A stretch of 18,307 nt of DNA from Sulfurovaceae bacterium (GCA_029933395.1 JAOZOG010000022.1:1-18307); one strand, 5' to 3'. Positions 7,504-15,680 are shown, counted from the first letter of the stretch. Program-made: numbers and translations. The notes: generated from the letters alone by a model not told the origin.

Positions 7504-8644
7504 CATAGTGCTGAGACTCCTCTTGGTGATCGTCGGCATCACAGCGGTAAACGCAGGTGACTTTACCTACAAGTTTGCACTGAGTGATACGACACCCTAT
7601 CTCAAAGAGGCGGTCGTCATGAAACTCGATCTGGAGCAGACCGACCACAGCAAGGTGCTCCTATTCAAGTTCAGTCCCAAAAAGAGTGAAGCCTACGAAT
7701 TCTATCGTCTGGATATGAAAGAGGAAGATGCCTACCACGCTGCCAAGATACACTATACCTATCTTATCTACCCCAAACGCATAGGAGAGATCGATATCAC
7801 CTTCGATCTAATCGAAATGGTCACGACGGATGAGAAGGTTGCCTACAGCTTCTCCGGGGACAGGGACAATGTCAGAGGCTTGAACAAAAAGGATATCCCT
7901 ATCGACCTTCCGCCGCTGAAACTGCATGTCAAGCCACTGCCGAAAGGAACCCAGATCGTGGGAGACTTCAAACTCGACTACACGATCAAAAAAGAGAGAG
8001 CCAGCGCCTACGAACCCCTGCCGCTCACGATTACCCTTAAAGGTGTGGGGTATCCTCCCGTCTTAGATCAGATTATCCCCCCAAACAAAGATTTCTCGAT
8101 TTTTTCGGAAAAACCAATAGTCCGTACCGTCAGAAGCGAGAAGGGAAGCAGATGCACCGTCACCTACCCCCTGGCACTCAGCGCCCAAAAAAGCTTCACG
8201 CTGCCGGAAATAAAACTCAAAACATTCGACCCAAAAACGGAAAAACAGAACAGCTTGACAATCCCCAAAAAACAGTTCACCGTCACACAACCGGAGCCAG
8301 GCACACTCGTCGACAAGATCGATTCCCCCAAACCGCTCCAGAGTGACTGGGGCTGGCTGGGCACACTGCTGGGGTACCTCGTCGCCTTCGTCGCCGGTTT
8401 CCTCTCTGCCAAAAGTATCAAGTGGCGACCCGAAAAAAAAGTGAAGCCAGAAAATGCTTTGAAGGCAGAGATAATGGCAACCAGCGACCCGAAGAAGCTC
8501 CTGGCCCTGCTAATTGCAGCCGACGACAGACGCTACGAAAGCATCATCAGAAAACTTGAAAAAAGTATCTACAGCAAAAGAGGCCCATCTCTCAAACAGA
8601 TCAAGAGTGAAATCGACAAAATTGCATCGGAGGAGACGCTATGA
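7484..8644 (+). CDS. batD: BatD-like periplasmic/membrane protein of the Bat complex
   Basis: 386 residues, shorter than typical BatD proteins (often well over 500). A signal peptide (about 1-24, cleavage likely after AVNA) leads into a beta-rich extracytoplasmic region (~25-285) with repeated beta-sandwich-like segments, such as the stretch around residues 155-230. A single membrane segment follows (about 291-310), then a ~70-residue charged helical cytoplasmic tail. Assignment relies on operon position between batB and moxR and on this topology more than on a sharp motif. ATG at 7484 lies inside the end of batB (20-nt overlap) with AAGGAT upstream at 7473-7478. Its TGA overlaps the moxR start. 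It is expected to help assemble or stabilise the VWA proteins; no enzymatic motif is seen. Confidence 0.75.
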   Translation: MKKSPGSIVLRLLLVIVGITAVNAGDFTYKFALSDTTPYLKEAVVMKLDLEQTDHSKVLLFKFSPKKSEAYEFYRLDMKEEDAYHAAKIHYTYLIYPKRIGEIDITFDLIEMVTTDEKVAYSFSGDRDNVRGLNKKDIPIDLPPLKLHVKPLPKGTQIVGDFKLDYTIKKERASAYEPLPLTITLKGVGYPPVLDQIIPPNKDFSIFSEKPIVRTVRSEKGSRCTVTYPLALSAQKSFTLPEIKLKTFDPKTEKQNSLTIPKKQFTVTQPEPGTLVDKIDSPKPLQSDWGWLGTLLGYLVAFVAGFLSAKSIKWRPEKKVKPENALKAEIMATSDPKKLLALLIAADDRRYESIIRKLEKSIYSKRGPSLKQIKSEIDKIASEETL

Positions 8645-9588
8645 ATCAAAAAATAGAGAAACTGAAAAAGGAACTGGGCAAAGCGGTCATCGGCCAGGAG
8701 CAGATGGTCGAAGGGCTGCTGATCGGCCTGCTCAGTGAGGGTCATATCCTGCTCGAAGGTGTACCGGGATTGGCAAAAACGACAACGGTCAATGCCCTCT
8801 CCAAGGCACTTGGCCTGGACTTCAAACGTATCCAGTTCACCCCGGACCTTCTCCCCAGTGATATCATCGGCGCAGAGATCTACGACCCAAAAAACAACAG
8901 TTTCCGAATCAAAAAAGGCCCACTCTTCACCAATCTGCTGCTTGCCGACGAGATCAACCGTGCCCCCTCCAAAGTACAGTCCGCCCTGCTCGAAGTGATG
9001 CAGGAGCGACAGGTGACCATCGGGGACGAAAGCTTCACTATCGAAGAACCTTTCCTTGTCATGGCGACACAGAACCCCATCGAACAGGAGGGTGTCTATG
9101 CCCTGCCCGAAGCACAACTGGACCGCTTCATGATGAAACTGCTCGTAAAGCACAACAGTGAAGAGGAGGAGCTGGAGATCATGCGCAAAGCGGCAACCAA
9201 AAGTTTCGGGGAGGTTTCGACCATCTTCACTGCCGAGGATCTTCAGGCAGTCAAGGAGGAGCTGGCCAAAATCCATATCGATGCCCAATTGGAACGCTAT
9301 ATCGTCCAGATCATCGCATCGACCAGAGATCCCGGAAAATTCGGAATGAAAACACTCGGGTCATCGATTATGTACGGTGCCTCCCCGCGTGCTTCGATCG
9401 ATCTCTTCAAGGCGGCAAAAGCCAAGGCTTTCCTGGAGGGGAACGATTTCGTCTCACCGGCTGATATCGGTTTCGTGGTTCACGATGTGCTTCGCCACCG
9501 TATCGTCCTGAGCTATGAGGCGAGAGCGCAGGGAATCGGCACAGACGAGATCATCGCCACGATCATCAAAACCATACCGATCCCCTGA
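8641..9588 (+). CDS. moxR: MoxR-family AAA+ ATPase
   Basis: 315 residues, standard for the family. It has the Walker A GVPGLAKT (40-47), Walker B LLLADE (99-104), sensor 1 asparagine in ATQNP (145), and the family hallmark QLDRF (159-163). MoxR ATPases act as chaperone-like remodelling enzymes partnered with VWA proteins, and here the partners are encoded just upstream. The ATG shares an ATGA junction with the batD stop (8641-8644), preceded by a strong GGAGGAG. In most genomes I know of, moxR is the first gene of such clusters, but here it is fourth, just before DUF58. Confidence 0.93.
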   Translation: MNQKIEKLKKELGKAVIGQEQMVEGLLIGLLSEGHILLEGVPGLAKTTTVNALSKALGLDFKRIQFTPDLLPSDIIGAEIYDPKNNSFRIKKGPLFTNLLLADEINRAPSKVQSALLEVMQERQVTIGDESFTIEEPFLVMATQNPIEQEGVYALPEAQLDRFMMKLLVKHNSEEEELEIMRKAATKSFGEVSTIFTAEDLQAVKEELAKIHIDAQLERYIVQIIASTRDPGKFGMKTLGSSIMYGASPRASIDLFKAAKAKAFLEGNDFVSPADIGFVVHDVLRHRIVLSYEARAQGIGTDEIIATIIKTIPIP

Positions 9589-9593
9589 TCCAT

Positions 9594-10427
9594 ATGTCAA
9601 ACAGTCAAAACTTCAGAGCCCTGCAGATCAAAGCAAGGCAGCAGGTCTACACCCTGCTCTCGGGAAACAATCTCTCCAAACTCCACGGAGAGGGCTATGA
9701 CCTGAGCGAACTGCGTGAGTATCAACCCGGAGACGATGTCCGAAAAATCAACTGGATCATCACCGCCAAGCAGGGCAAACCCTACATCAAAGAGCTGCTT
9801 GCCAATCGTGAACTCTCTGTCGTCGTGGCAGCAATGATGGGAGGCAGTCTCTGGTTTGGAGAGAATAATGCCAAACAAACAACCCTGACAGAAGCTGCGT
9901 CACTTCTGGGATATGCCGCCCACCAAAACAGTGATCTCTTTACCGGAATGCTTCATCATCAGCACGAGAAATTTTTCATTCCGCCGACCAAACAGATCTT
10001 CACAATCGAAAATTTTTCCAAAAAACTGTATGAGAGCGCATTGATTGGAACAAGGATACATTATAATGATGCCATTGCTGATCTTTTCGTCAGAGTACAA
10101 AAGCGCTCACTGATCTTCATCCTGGGAGACTTTCTTCAGGCTGTAGACCTCTCTCTTCTTGCCCAGAAACACGAAGTCATCGTATTGATCATCCGCGACC
10201 GCAGAGAAGAGAGGCCCGAAAAGCTTGGTGAAGTCATCCTCAAAAATCCACAAACAGGCAATACGATGGATACCTTTTTTGGCCCAAAAAGTATCCGGTA
10301 TTATCTTGCAAAACTGCAACAAAACGATGAAGCACTCATTTCCCACTTGTCACGTTATAACATTCGGTATACAAAGATTTATACGGACGAAGAGCCTATT
10401 GGAAAACTGATGGGACTCTTTCGGTAG
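9594..10427 (+). CDS. DUF58 domain protein (MoxR/Bat partner)
   Basis: 277 residues, the short cytosolic form of the family without N-terminal membrane helices. The DUF58 signature is clear at about 40-68: LREYQPGDDVRKINW followed by KQGKPYIKE. The remainder (~75-240) has a VWA-like alpha/beta character, for example RSLIFILGDFL near 180-190 in the place of a VWA strand, but lacks an obvious adhesion-site triad. DUF58 proteins almost always accompany MoxR ATPases and are thought to be their cytosolic partner. It begins 5 bp after moxR with no good Shine-Dalgarno sequence, so it probably depends on translation of moxR. It is the last gene of the operon, ending 24 bp from a convergent gene. Confidence 0.9.
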   Translation: MSNSQNFRALQIKARQQVYTLLSGNNLSKLHGEGYDLSELREYQPGDDVRKINWIITAKQGKPYIKELLANRELSVVVAAMMGGSLWFGENNAKQTTLTEAASLLGYAAHQNSDLFTGMLHHQHEKFFIPPTKQIFTIENFSKKLYESALIGTRIHYNDAIADLFVRVQKRSLIFILGDFLQAVDLSLLAQKHEVIVLIIRDRREERPEKLGEVILKNPQTGNTMDTFFGPKSIRYYLAKLQQNDEALISHLSRYNIRYTKIYTDEEPIGKLMGLFR

Positions 10428-10451
10428 GAAGCAAAGGGCATCTCCAAAGAT

Positions 10452-10703
10452 TCAGGAGGAGGCGTTGAGCCGGCCCAGGATCTTCTCACCTTTTTTGATC
10501 TGCACAGCGATGATCTCCAGCTCCTCTTTGATCTCTTTGGCCTCTTTTTTCTTTGGCTTTCGGCTGAGTGCCTCATTCAGTTCACGCTCTCTGGCCCGCA
10601 GCTTCTCCAGGAGACGTTTGACGGACTTCTTCTTCCCTGCCTTTTCGAACTCATCCAACTCCAGCAACTCTTTGACCCTGTTGATAAATTTATTGATTCC
10701 CAT
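10452..10703 (-). CDS. Small highly charged coiled-coil protein, unknown function (phosphate operon)
   Basis: 83 residues, rich in Lys, Glu and Leu and without hydrophobic segments, so probably cytosolic. From about residue 8 to 78 it reads as helical heptad-like sequence (VKELLELDEFEKAG, then KSVKRLLEKLRARERELNEAL and EIKEELEIIAVQIKKGEKIL), predicting one or two coiled-coil helices. Its ATG overlaps the TAA of the upstream Na/Pi cotransporter (TAATG, 10701-10705), so it is translationally coupled to it. I do not recognise a family. Position suggests an accessory factor for the PhoU-like tail or for the PiT coiled coil, which is inference. It is convergent with the DUF58 gene, with only 24 bp between and no clear terminator. 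Confidence 0.75.
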   Translation of the reverse strand: MGINKFINRVKELLELDEFEKAGKKKSVKRLLEKLRARERELNEALSRKPKKKEAKEIKEELEIIAVQIKKGEKILGRLNASS

Positions 10704-12523
10704 TACTTTTCCTCATTTTCCAGTATCGTATCGATCTCTTCGTCGGTCATCATCATCTCTTCGCTCAGGCTCTCACTCTCACTGCTGCGATCCGTGAAAA
10801 TGATCTCTGCCATCGCAATAAGGTTTTTGCTGATGCCGTAGGCATAACTGCTGTCATTCATCAGCGAAGTCGCCATCTCATTGGTGATCAGATTTTTTCG
10901 TATGAGATTGTCAACCGTGCCATTGGCTATGATATCATATTTTTTACTGTGCAGCTTGGCCTTGGAGAGCAGCATCAAAACGACATCCTCCTCCTCGCTG
11001 ACCGATATCTTGTGAATTGTCCTCAACAGTTCTGCAAGATCTCTGCGTATCGTGTTGTATTGTTCTCTGATATGTGCATTGGGACTTGTGGTGTATTTGA
11101 TCAGGTTTTTCTGCAGATGCTCCGTATCTTTGACTGCCTCTGCGATATCCCTGTTTGCCAGCTTCAACTGATAGAGCACTTCTATTTTTTCCGGTGACAT
11201 ACTCGACTGGGCCCGGGTGGCAAAGTCGATAATATCGCCATAGATGCCCTTGATCCGGTACCGGTAAAAACGGTCTATATCTACAGGACTTTGAGAGTAA
11301 CTGTCTTTGATGACATCATCCAGAGGCATATCGGAAATGATATTTTTACGCTTCAGATTCAAACCATGCGTAATGATCTCGAACGCATTGTCATAGAGGT
11401 GCCGGGTCTCTCTTTTGATAGCAGCCATCGCTGTCGACGGCAGTTCAAGTGAAGCATCGTTGAGATATTTTGCATGTTCGGCCACGGTATCGTCTCTCTC
11501 GGATCGGCTGCTTTTGATCACACGCTGCAAAAAGGCGACAAGCCTGTCGACGAAGGGGACAAACATTACGACACCCATCACTTTGAAGAGCGAATCGAAA
11601 ACAGCAAGCTTGAGTGTATAGTTATCCGAAGCGATACCGAGAAAACTGCTGATACCATCTACCCAGTAGATGATCGGATGGATGAGGAGTACGGCGACAG
11701 TTGCCGTCACGACATTGAAAACGAAATGCCCTCCTGCCAATCTCTTGCCATCGATATTGGAACTCAGTGAACCGATGATCGCTGTAATCGTCGTACCGAT
11801 ATTCGCACCGATCGTCAGCGCCAATGCATTCTCATAGGTGATCTGCCCCACGGAGAGTGCCGTCAGAATCAAAACAATGGTAGCATGCGAGGATTGCATC
11901 ACGACCGTTGCGAGTATCCCGATACCCATAAAGATCAGCAGACCCCTAAAACCACTGACGGCAAAAGAGGCCAGATCAAGTGTCTCTTTGAAGGTTTCGA
12001 AACCATCTTTCATATAGTGGATTCCCAGGAATAGGAAACCAAGGCCGGCCAGGATATATCCGATCCCCTTCAGTGATTTGGCTTTCTGGAAAATCAGAAT
12101 GACACCAAAGATCAACATCGGCATCGCATAGGCGGAGAGTTTGACTTTCAAGCCGAAGCCAGCCATCAGCCAGGCACCGGTCGTCGTACCGATATTGGCC
12201 CCCAGGATGATACCGATTCCCTGGGTCAATCCGATTAGTCCCGCACCGATGAAAGAGATCGTCAGAACAGAAACCAGTGAACTCGACTGCATCATCGCCG
12301 TCGTGACAAAACCAAAGCCGATACTTTTGTAGAGTTTGTCGGTGGATCTCTGCAGTACCCTCTCCAGCGTACCACCCGAGAAGGCTTTGAATCCCTCTTC
12401 AAGCGTCAACATACCAAAAAGAAAGATAGAAACCCCAGCTGCTATCTCTTTGAATTCCGGACTGATCCAGAATCCATAGGCCAGAATGGCCAGGATAGTT
12501 GGAAGAAATATCTTTTTAAGCAT
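10703..12523 (-). CDS. Na+/phosphate cotransporter (NptA/PNaS type) with C-terminal PhoU-like domain
   Basis: 606 residues. The N-terminal ~335 residues form the transporter with the diagnostic inverted repeat: QSSS (79-82) with GANIGTT (108-114), and QSSH (210-213) with GANIGTT (239-245). Residues ~355-590 are hydrophilic and helical, matching the PhoU-like extension seen on many bacterial Na/Pi cotransporters. It is expected to move phosphate with sodium across the inner membrane, with the PhoU-like tail in the cytoplasm, possibly sensing or gating. Its ATG overlaps the stop of the upstream PiT gene (TGATG, 12521-12525) and its TAA overlaps the start of the small coiled-coil gene. Other members of this family export phosphate or carry other anions, so direction and substrate are not proved. 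Confidence 0.9.
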   Translation of the reverse strand: MLKKIFLPTILAILAYGFWISPEFKEIAAGVSIFLFGMLTLEEGFKAFSGGTLERVLQRSTDKLYKSIGFGFVTTAMMQSSSLVSVLTISFIGAGLIGLTQGIGIILGANIGTTTGAWLMAGFGLKVKLSAYAMPMLIFGVILIFQKAKSLKGIGYILAGLGFLFLGIHYMKDGFETFKETLDLASFAVSGFRGLLIFMGIGILATVVMQSSHATIVLILTALSVGQITYENALALTIGANIGTTITAIIGSLSSNIDGKRLAGGHFVFNVVTATVAVLLIHPIIYWVDGISSFLGIASDNYTLKLAVFDSLFKVMGVVMFVPFVDRLVAFLQRVIKSSRSERDDTVAEHAKYLNDASLELPSTAMAAIKRETRHLYDNAFEIITHGLNLKRKNIISDMPLDDVIKDSYSQSPVDIDRFYRYRIKGIYGDIIDFATRAQSSMSPEKIEVLYQLKLANRDIAEAVKDTEHLQKNLIKYTTSPNAHIREQYNTIRRDLAELLRTIHKISVSEEEDVVLMLLSKAKLHSKKYDIIANGTVDNLIRKNLITNEMATSLMNDSSYAYGISKNLIAMAEIIFTDRSSESESLSEEMMMTDEEIDTILENEEK

Positions 12524-14154
12524 CAGAGAAGAATACCCCTGATCATAAAGTAGATACCGGCAGAGAGAATCGCTGCAGCAGGTACAGTAATGACCCAGGC
12601 GGCGATGATTTTCTTTACGGCATCCCTTTTGACATATTGTACTTTTTCTGCACTTTTGAGTTGTTTTTTGGCTGTCTTGATCAGCTTCTCCTCTTCATCG
12701 ATCATCTTGTAGAGATCAACGATTCTTTCATAATCTGCTTTCCCTTTTTTCTCTTTCGCGTCCAATTTCTCAAGCTCGGCATTATAGGCTTTGAGCTGTT
12801 TTTTCTCATCATCGATGATCTCTCTGTCGTGGGCAATCTCCTCCTTGAGATCGGTAGAATCGAGATACTCTCGCAGGAATCCTACCCCAAAGATACCGCC
12901 CACGGCAATATGGGTAGAGCTGACAGGAAGCCCCAGTTGAGAGGCGATAATCACCGTAATGGAAGCTGCCATCGCGACTGAAAATGCCCGCATCTGGTCA
13001 AGTTCCGTGATTTCACTCCCCACTGTCCGAATAAGTTTCGGTCCATAGAGTGCCAGACCGACGGCAATACCGACGGCACCCACAGCCATCACCCAGAGCG
13101 GAATACCGGCTTTTGTCGAAATTCCTCCACTGATCACCGCGTCATTGATCGCTGCCAGCGGCCCGATGGCATTGGCGACATCATTCGCACCATGGGCAAA
13201 ACTCAGCAGTGCCGCTGCAAATATCAGAGGTACGGTAAAAAGCAGATTGATACTTTCACGGTCATTTTTCATCCCGGCAGCCTTTCTGGCTACGGTCTTC
13301 TTGACCAGGAAATAGACCAGTGCCGCCACTACCAGCCCAAAGAGTGCAGCAACAACAAAAGTAGGTTTTTTGGTATCCGGCAGGAAGGCAAGCACATCAA
13401 CGATGCTCGGCCATACCTTTTTGAGCCCCTTGAGTGTCAGATAGGTCACGAATGCCCAGGACATGATCGCAACAAAGATCGGTACCCATTTGCTGGCCGC
13501 CTCTATTTTATCCTCTCTGAAAACGATCGTTTTTTTGATGGCGAAAAGAAAAGCGGCAGCGATGATACCGCCAAGAACCGGCGAGATCACCCATGACGCT
13601 GCGATTTTTCCCATCGTTCCCCAGGCAACAATACTGAAGCCTGCCGCAGCGATGCCTGCCCCCATCACGCCCCCGACAATCGAGTGGGTTGTCGAAACCG
13701 GAGCCTTTGACATTGTTGCAAAATTGAGCCAGGCGGCTGCAGCCAGGAGTGCCGACATCATCGCCCAAATAAACGAATCCGTATTGCTCCCAAAAGCACT
13801 GATGTCGATAATCCCTTTTTTAATCGTCTTGACAACATCGCCACCGGCAATCAGTGCACCGGCTGCTTCGAAGATAGCGGCAATAACGATCGCGCCACCC
13901 ATTGTCAATGCCTTGGAACCGACTGCCGGCCCGACATTGTTCGCCACATCATTTGCCCCGATATTCATCGCCATATAGGCACCAAAAAGTGCCGCGATGG
14001 CCAAGAAGACATTATTGGGCACACCGCCTGTACTGACGAAACTGTACGTCAAAACAGCCGTCATAAAAAAGAGTGCGATACCGAGTCTGAAAAAGTCAAA
14101 ACTGCTGCTTTTTATCGCCTCTTTCTCCATTTTTTTCACTGTCTGTATTTCCAT
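12523..14154 (-). CDS. pit: PiT-family inorganic phosphate transporter with coiled-coil insert
   Basis: 543 residues. Both family signatures are present: GANDVANNVGPAVGS (66-80) and GANDVANAIGPLAA (322-335). Each is followed by the matching repeat element, APVSTTHSIVGG (151-162) and LPVSSTHIAVGG (409-420), reflecting the internal duplication of PiT proteins. An unusual charged helical segment (about 430-505, rich in Lys/Glu/Asp) lies between the last repeat element and the final helix (~515-538), predicted as a cytosolic coiled coil. It mediates low-affinity phosphate uptake coupled to H+ or Na+. ATG at 14154 has a strong AGGAGG at the expected spacing, and this is the first gene of a three-gene operon. 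No separate DUF47 PhoU-like partner, common beside PiT genes, is in the window. Confidence 0.93.
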   Translation of the reverse strand: MEIQTVKKMEKEAIKSSSFDFFRLGIALFFMTAVLTYSFVSTGGVPNNVFLAIAALFGAYMAMNIGANDVANNVGPAVGSKALTMGGAIVIAAIFEAAGALIAGGDVVKTIKKGIIDISAFGSNTDSFIWAMMSALLAAAAWLNFATMSKAPVSTTHSIVGGVMGAGIAAAGFSIVAWGTMGKIAASWVISPVLGGIIAAAFLFAIKKTIVFREDKIEAASKWVPIFVAIMSWAFVTYLTLKGLKKVWPSIVDVLAFLPDTKKPTFVVAALFGLVVAALVYFLVKKTVARKAAGMKNDRESINLLFTVPLIFAAALLSFAHGANDVANAIGPLAAINDAVISGGISTKAGIPLWVMAVGAVGIAVGLALYGPKLIRTVGSEITELDQMRAFSVAMAASITVIIASQLGLPVSSTHIAVGGIFGVGFLREYLDSTDLKEEIAHDREIIDDEKKQLKAYNAELEKLDAKEKKGKADYERIVDLYKMIDEEEKLIKTAKKQLKSAEKVQYVKRDAVKKIIAAWVITVPAAAILSAGIYFMIRGILL

Positions 14155-14176
14155 CTGTCTTTCCTCCTGATGTTTT

Positions 14177-14182
14177 ATTATA
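14177..14182 (-). promoter_or_regulatory. Possible -10 box for the phosphate operon
   Basis: The 124-bp gap upstream of the PiT gene contains a perfect minus-strand TATAAT at 14177-14182. This would place the transcript start about 17 nt before ATG 14154, only just including the AGGAGG at 14162-14167. An alternative -10, TATAGT, lies at 14200-14205 and would give a more ordinary leader. No TTGACA-like -35 fits either well. No PHO-box-like direct repeat was recognised. Confidence 0.35.
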
Positions 14183-14278
14183 TTCTTATTCCTCTTTTAA
14201 CTATATGGAAAAATCTTTATCTTTGCAGATTAGAGAAAAAAGGCAATAAGATGTTAAAAAAGGGACACACTGCCGCTC

Positions 14279-15100
14279 CTACTTTTTTCGGGAACAGTCA
14301 ACCTGTACGATCTCTTCATCTCCGCTGTCAAGCCGCATAGCCGTCAACTTACCACCCCAGACACAGCCCGTATCCAGGCAGCAGACCTTACTGTCGTTAT
14401 AGAGACCCAGTGTCGACCAGTGGCCGAAGAGGATTTTGAGCACTATCTTTTTGCGTGCCGGCGAAGCAAACCATGGCTTCAATCCACGCTGTTCGATCAA
14501 CTGGGAATTGGGTGCGCCTTTTTGTTTGAACTCCAACCTGCCGTCGTCATAACAAAAGCGCATACGGATAAACGAGGAGAGAATATAGCGCTGCTTCTCC
14601 ACATCACTCATCTTTTCGTCGTAATGATCGATTTCCCGGCCAAACATCGATTTCAACCAACTGCCGTAATGCTCACTCTGAAGAGACTTTTCGATTGTCC
14701 TGGCAGCCTTTTGCGCCTTTTTGAGATCGAACTGCGGAGAGATGCCGGCATGCGACATACAGTAGCCCAGATCTCTGTCGATATGTAAAAATTTTTGCTC
14801 GCGAAGCCATCGGATCAGTTTTTTGGCGTGAGGCGAATGCATAATCGGATCGATTGAGGGATTGCTCTTTTTTATCATAAGATAAGCAGCGATGAGGGCG
14901 ATATCATGGTTGCCCAGTACGACAGAGAGACTCTTGCGTATCGAATAGAGGTACTCCAGTGTCTCCAGTGATCCTTCTCCCCGGTTGACCAGATCACCGG
15001 CCAGCCAGAGCCGATCCCGGGCAGGATCGAAATCAATCTTCTCCAGAAGTCTCCTGAGGGGCCCATAGCAGCCCTGGATATCGCCTATCGCCCAGACCAT
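14279..15100 (-). CDS. apaH: Symmetrical diadenosine tetraphosphatase ApaH
   Basis: 273 residues, close to the E. coli protein, which it follows along its whole length. It hydrolyses Ap4A to two ADP and in some bacteria removes Np4 caps from RNA. Metallophosphatase motifs: GDIQGC (6-11), GDLVNRG (35-41), GNHD (63-66), SHAGI (116-120), FGHW (225-228), plus the ApaH-specific IRMRFC (178-183) and LDTGCVWGG (242-250). The first motif has Gln where many phosphatases have His, a variant I recall as common in ApaH. ATG at 15100 has GGAG about 7 nt upstream. It is the last gene of the minus-strand run, 73 bp from the glycosylase gene, with a tandem repeat in the gap. Confidence 0.95.
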   Translation of the reverse strand: MVWAIGDIQGCYGPLRRLLEKIDFDPARDRLWLAGDLVNRGEGSLETLEYLYSIRKSLSVVLGNHDIALIAAYLMIKKSNPSIDPIMHSPHAKKLIRWLREQKFLHIDRDLGYCMSHAGISPQFDLKKAQKAARTIEKSLQSEHYGSWLKSMFGREIDHYDEKMSDVEKQRYILSSFIRMRFCYDDGRLEFKQKGAPNSQLIEQRGLKPWFASPARKKIVLKILFGHWSTLGLYNDSKVCCLDTGCVWGGKLTAMRLDSGDEEIVQVDCSRKK

Positions 15101-15116
15101 GCGATCTCCGATCGAG

Positions 15117-15144
15117 TGAATAATGAATAATGAATAATGAATAA
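15117..15144. repeat. Four perfect tandem copies of TGAATAA upstream of apaH
   Basis: Bases 15117-15144 are exactly four copies of the heptamer TGAATAA (TTATTCA on the strand of apaH). They occupy 28 of the 73 bp between the glycosylase stop and the apaH start and end about 17 nt before the apaH ATG, just upstream of its ribosome-binding site. Short perfect repeats of this kind can change copy number by slipped-strand mispairing; here that would change spacing in the leader or promoter, not the reading frame. Confidence 0.85.
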
Positions 15145-15173
15145 TTTTGTGGGATATTTTTTTGCTTGCTGAT

Positions 15174-15680
15174 TCATTTCTGTAGTCCCAATCCGAGTTT
15201 TTCGCGGTAGATTTCTGCTTTTTTCTCTATCGTCATTTTTGCATAAGCAGAGGACGGGGAAGGAAGATAGATTCTCACGATCTCCAGATAGTCGAAATTG
15301 AGTTCGAAAAGTACCTGGGCTTTACGGCCGGTGAAAGCGATCTTTTCGATAGATGGGTAGCGCTCCAGAAGTGCGGGAATATCGTTGACCTCTTCCTCTT
15401 CCAGGCTGCTGTCAAGTGAACTTTCCCTGCTGCAGGAGCGGATCATATCCCAGAGTCCCAGCTTTGCCTCTTTGAGAAGCCAGATGCGCTGATCTTTTGT
15501 ATTGGCTGGATAGCCTGTCAATGTTGAGAGGATTTTCCAGAATTGATTACGTGGGTGAGCGTAATAGAAATGGTTTTCGAATGATTTAATACTCGGAAAT
15601 GAACCCAGTATCAAAATCTTTGTATCATTGAAGACAATCGGATCAAACGGATGCCTCAACTGCTCACCACTCTCCATCAC
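15174..15680 (-). CDS. DNA-deoxyinosine (hypoxanthine/uracil) glycosylase, UDG superfamily family 6
   Basis: 168 residues, normal for the family. The N-terminal signature GSFPSIKSFENHFYYAHPRNQFW (from residue 26) includes asparagine 45, in the position described as catalytic for hypoxanthine-DNA glycosylase. LGLWDMIRSC (74-83) with the following SLDSSL (88-93), and LPSPSSAYA (139-147), complete the family pattern. It should excise hypoxanthine, and perhaps uracil, from deaminated DNA as the first step of base-excision repair. The start is GTG at 15680 or the adjacent ATG at 15677; the sequence upstream (AGGGGCAGG) could serve either. It lies 20 bp after the DUF4149 gene in the same operon. 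Confidence 0.85.
   Translation of the reverse strand: MMESGEQLRHPFDPIVFNDTKILILGSFPSIKSFENHFYYAHPRNQFWKILSTLTGYPANTKDQRIWLLKEAKLGLWDMIRSCSRESSLDSSLEEEEVNDIPALLERYPSIEKIAFTGRKAQVLFELNFDYLEIVRIYLPSPSSAYAKMTIEKKAEIYREKLGLGLQK

Noticed and set aside
14246..14290. Possible terminator for apaH (GTCCC followed by TTTTTT on the minus strand)
   Set aside because: The T-run is good but I could find no stable GC stem before it, only three pairs.
15117..15144. Heptamer tandem repeat as a CRISPR or replication-origin iteron array
   Set aside because: Units are contiguous with no spacers, only 7 bp long, and no cas, rep or dnaA gene is nearby.
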